A DNA stretch of 64,000 nucleotides. It comes from Micromussa lordhowensis. Lineage: Eukaryota; Cnidaria; Anthozoa; Scleractinia; Lobophylliidae. Below the pieces are notes generated by a model. The model made no database searches. It was not told the origin of the DNA and was given only the letters and a program-made list of their open reading frames with translations. This document shows positions 62,159 to 64,000 of the stretch, piece by piece. Every line of letters begins with the position of its first letter. Position 1 is the first letter of the stretch. Location: NCBI GenBank assembly GCA_964020085.1, contig OZ026599.1, positions 30,859,125-30,923,124 of the forward strand, given 5' to 3'. The position numbers were made by a program, and so were the translations under genes.

Positions 62159-62821
62159 GCAACAATGGCTGAGTTTTACAAAATAGCAGGAATGCCACGA
62201 GTAATTGGTGCTGTGGATGGCTCATTGATACCCATCAGGGCACCACATAGTCAGGAGCATTTGTATGTCTGCCATAAGGGCTTTCATGCCATAAACACCA
62301 TGGCAGTGTGCAATGCACAACTGTTGTTCACCAACGTTGTGTGCAGATGGCATGGCAGTGTCCATGACTCAGCCATTTTTAATGCCAGCATGCTGCACAT
62401 ACACCTGGAAGGTGGTGGCAGAAGAAATGGTTGGCTGCTGGGGGATCGTGGATATGGCATCCAGCCATACTTGCTGACCCCCTTCAGGCCTGATAGTGTG
62501 TTGACTCAACCCCAAAGGAGGTACCAAAAGGCTCACACTGAAACATGGAACACCATTGAGAGAGCCTTTGGCCTATGTTAGGCTAGGTTTCGTTGCCTTG
62601 ATGTTTCTGGTGGGGCACTACAGTTTGAACCAAGTCGTTGCTGCACTATAATCACTGCAACTGCTGTGCTGCACAACATGTGTATTTTTGACAACACACC
62701 TCTCCCTGGTTATGATGAGCAACCACCTCATGAACCAGACTTGGTAAATGAGGTGCCAGCTCACCTTCAAAGTAATGCTGGGGTATTGGCAAGAGATCGC
62801 CTAATAAATGTATTCAATTAA
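62159..62821 (+). pseudogene. Catalytic exon of the HARBI1-like transposase
   Basis: This exon holds the DDE triad: Asp in GAVDGSLIPI, Asp in LLGDRGYGIQPYLLTP and Glu in TIERAFGL. In between are HKGFHAINTMAVC and VHDSAIFNAS, as in HARBI1. TAG at 62579-62581 falls just after the ERAFGLC segment; downstream the same frame continues with ARFRCLDVSG and TATAVLHNMC to a final TAA at 62819. The stop removes only the last 80 residues, after the catalytic Glu. Confidence 0.85.
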
Positions 62822-63146
62822 CTGGCTATATCACCCATTAAAAGAACCTCTAAGTTACTTTATGCACCCACAAACACCCCAAGCTCCCAATAACAGAAGT
62901 TTATTTTTTTCTTGTTTTTATTTTTCTTTTTGTCTCTTTTTAAGCAAAATGTTGACTAAAATGCAACAGGCATATGTACAATTTTACATACCAACTGTTC
63001 ACTGAACATGCAAAACATGACTCTCGCCTTGAAGCATATGGTGGCATTGTTTGAATATATAAAGGTAAGTATGGGGAAATATGGAATCAAAGTTATAGGT
63101 AGATATCTAGATTATTTTGACCAGAAAGTAACATAACTCTTCTTGT
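62822..63146. other. Region downstream of the transposase
   Basis: AT- and T-rich, probably including the 3' untranslated part. No clear gene or repeat. Confidence 0.4.
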
Positions 63147-63238
63147 GTTTCAGGCTGTTTTGAATCCATTTTGGTGAGTTATGGATGTAAACTTGAAAAC
63201 TCATATAACTCACCAAAACAGAAATGGCCTGAGACACC
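63147..63238. repeat. Hairpin-type MITE
   Basis: GTGTTTCAGGC and GCCTGAGACAC form the outer arms, and TTTTGGTGAGTTAT with ATAACTCACCAAAA forms a perfect 14-bp inner arm around a 25-bp loop. Non-coding. Confidence 0.75.
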
Positions 63239-63609
63239 AAAAAGAGGACATAAAATACAATAAGGCAATGAGGTATGTTGAGTTATTGCCAAAATATCAA
63301 AGAATCTTTCCATTTTTTTTCCATACAACCCTGAGTGAACCTTGAATTGAAACTGTTGTTACCATAAAAATGCTTAAATATGATTCGTTCTTAATGCACC
63401 TATTTGTCACATTGTTTGTTAATATTAATGTTGGATGTTCTTGACTGGTTATGTCCATTTTTCAATTGGCTTGCTGGTAAATGTTGTGTAAACAAGAAAA
63501 AGATAATTTAGTCAGCCTTATACAAAATAATTTTGAGTTTATTATCAATAGGTGAAATCGTTTATTAAATCCATTTTGAAATCACTGGTTATCCTTGTAA
63601 TATGATTGG
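63239..63609. other. No gene seen
   Basis: AT-rich DNA without a supported frame or repeat. Confidence 0.4.
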
Positions 63610-63690
63610 TTCTCACTGGTGCGATTTATTCACAAATTGCACTATCTTTTGCTGTAAATCAATCTTTTTCTCAACCAATGAGAATGGGAC
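63610..63690. repeat. Imperfect inverted repeat, MITE-like
   Basis: TTCTCACTGGT at 63610 pairs with ACCAATGAGAA near 63676. Inside, GGTGCGATTT pairs with AAATTGCACT around ATTCAC (63618-63643). Confidence 0.5.
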
Positions 63691-63843
63691 AGTAAAACAA
63701 AACAACCAATCGGATTTTAAGGCTTTTTTAAACTCACCAATCATATCGCAGGAAAATAATGAGACACGCTGAATACAGGTTACAAACCAGAGAATATAAG
63801 AAAATGTCCCACGCTATTGCAAACAACGAAATTTAAAAACAAT
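63675..63843 (+). promoter_or_regulatory. CCAAT-rich, promoter-like stretch
   Basis: Three CCAAT boxes (ACCAATGAG at about 63676, ACCAATCGG at about 63706, ACCAATCAT at about 63738) lie upstream of GAATATAAG (about 63792), a TATA-like word, and an ATG at 63844. The ATG opens only 25 codons (MEETALSKLVGVKWCDIYKE and five more) before TAA. It might be the start of a gene leaving the window by splicing. The evidence is weak. Confidence 0.3.
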
Positions 63844-64000
63844 ATGGAAGAAACAGCCTTGAGTAAACTGGTCGGCGTCAAGTGGTGTGATATTTACAAA
63901 GAGTGGTATATAAAGCCCTAAAAAATCCCAAGTGGGAACTAATACAAAGCAACCTAATTTAACACCTAAAAGAAATAATTTTTTTCTTCAACCGAGTGTT

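Larger units (their letters stand above)
60041..62821 (+). pseudogene. HARBI1-like PIF/Harbinger transposase, three exons, inactivated
   Basis: Exon 1 is 60041-60216, exon 2 is 61348-61518 and exon 3 is 62159-62821. Splice sites are good (CAG|GTAGAT; TTTTCAG|GTT; AAT|GTAAGT; CCTACAG|GCA) and all phases are 0. Exon 1 ends RLSRARIEWLVEELKDEL to SPETQ. Exon 2 encodes the helix-turn-helix-like AFRYYAPGSF and ADTMGVSKASTSRSLL. Exon 3 carries the DDE nuclease. The total of about 335 residues fits the family (about 350). Two lesions are visible: the exon 1 ATG frame (MAAGGGLFWLVRRP) meets TAG at 60137 while the conserved part is in another frame, and an in-frame TAG lies at 62579. No Myb-like partner gene was found. 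Role: DNA cutting and joining of Harbinger elements, or a domesticated relative. Confidence 0.85.

Overview
The window looks like repeat-rich, intron-bearing animal DNA. A cnidarian such as an anthozoan is my best guess, from the mix of an endogenous Polinton/adintovirus-like capsid module, a HARBI1-type transposase with introns and abundant foldback elements; no host gene fixes the species. No tRNA, rRNA or CRISPR array was seen.

Layout. (1) 1-37121 is one unbroken satellite array of about 169 copies of a 219-bp monomer with nested segmental duplications. (2) 37122-42187 is a compact, decayed, double-stranded-DNA-virus-like module. On the minus strand, in transcription order, it has an unrecognised gene, a penton-like minor capsid gene, a small basic protein and the major capsid protein. 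On the plus strand it has an FtsK/A32-like packaging ATPase and a fibre-like gene. Five of the six genes carry stops, frameshifts or truncations. The capsid gene runs straight into the satellite. All six start codons sit in the heptamer ATATATG. Polymerase, integrase and protease genes are not present. (3) 42190-43874 holds short repeats.

(4) 43875-47806 is a 3.9-kb non-autonomous DNA transposon with inverted arms of about 1.2-1.3 kb, around a 1-kb GGA/GGT minisatellite. (5) 47813-53660 is mostly non-coding, with scraps of possible exons, a decayed ORF with a CxxC motif, two small satellites (about 120 bp and about 97 bp) and a TATA box with a short first exon on the minus strand. (6) 54213-56370 is a foldback pair with a Mutator-like element (9-bp target duplication) in its loop. 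(7) 56740-60020 is AT-rich DNA with several palindromic MITE-like repeats. (8) 60041-62821 is a three-exon PIF/Harbinger transposase (HARBI1-like) with an in-frame stop and a probable exon-1 frameshift. (9) 62822-64000 holds two more hairpin repeats and a CCAAT-rich stretch.

The viral module would have supplied the shell, vertex protein, packaging motor and host-binding fibre of a particle. It is now a fossil. The rest is a graveyard of cut-and-paste elements, several of them nested. The points most worth following are the ATATATG start motif, the satellite-capsid gene junction, and the 15-bp odd palindrome in most satellite monomers whose centre base varies freely.
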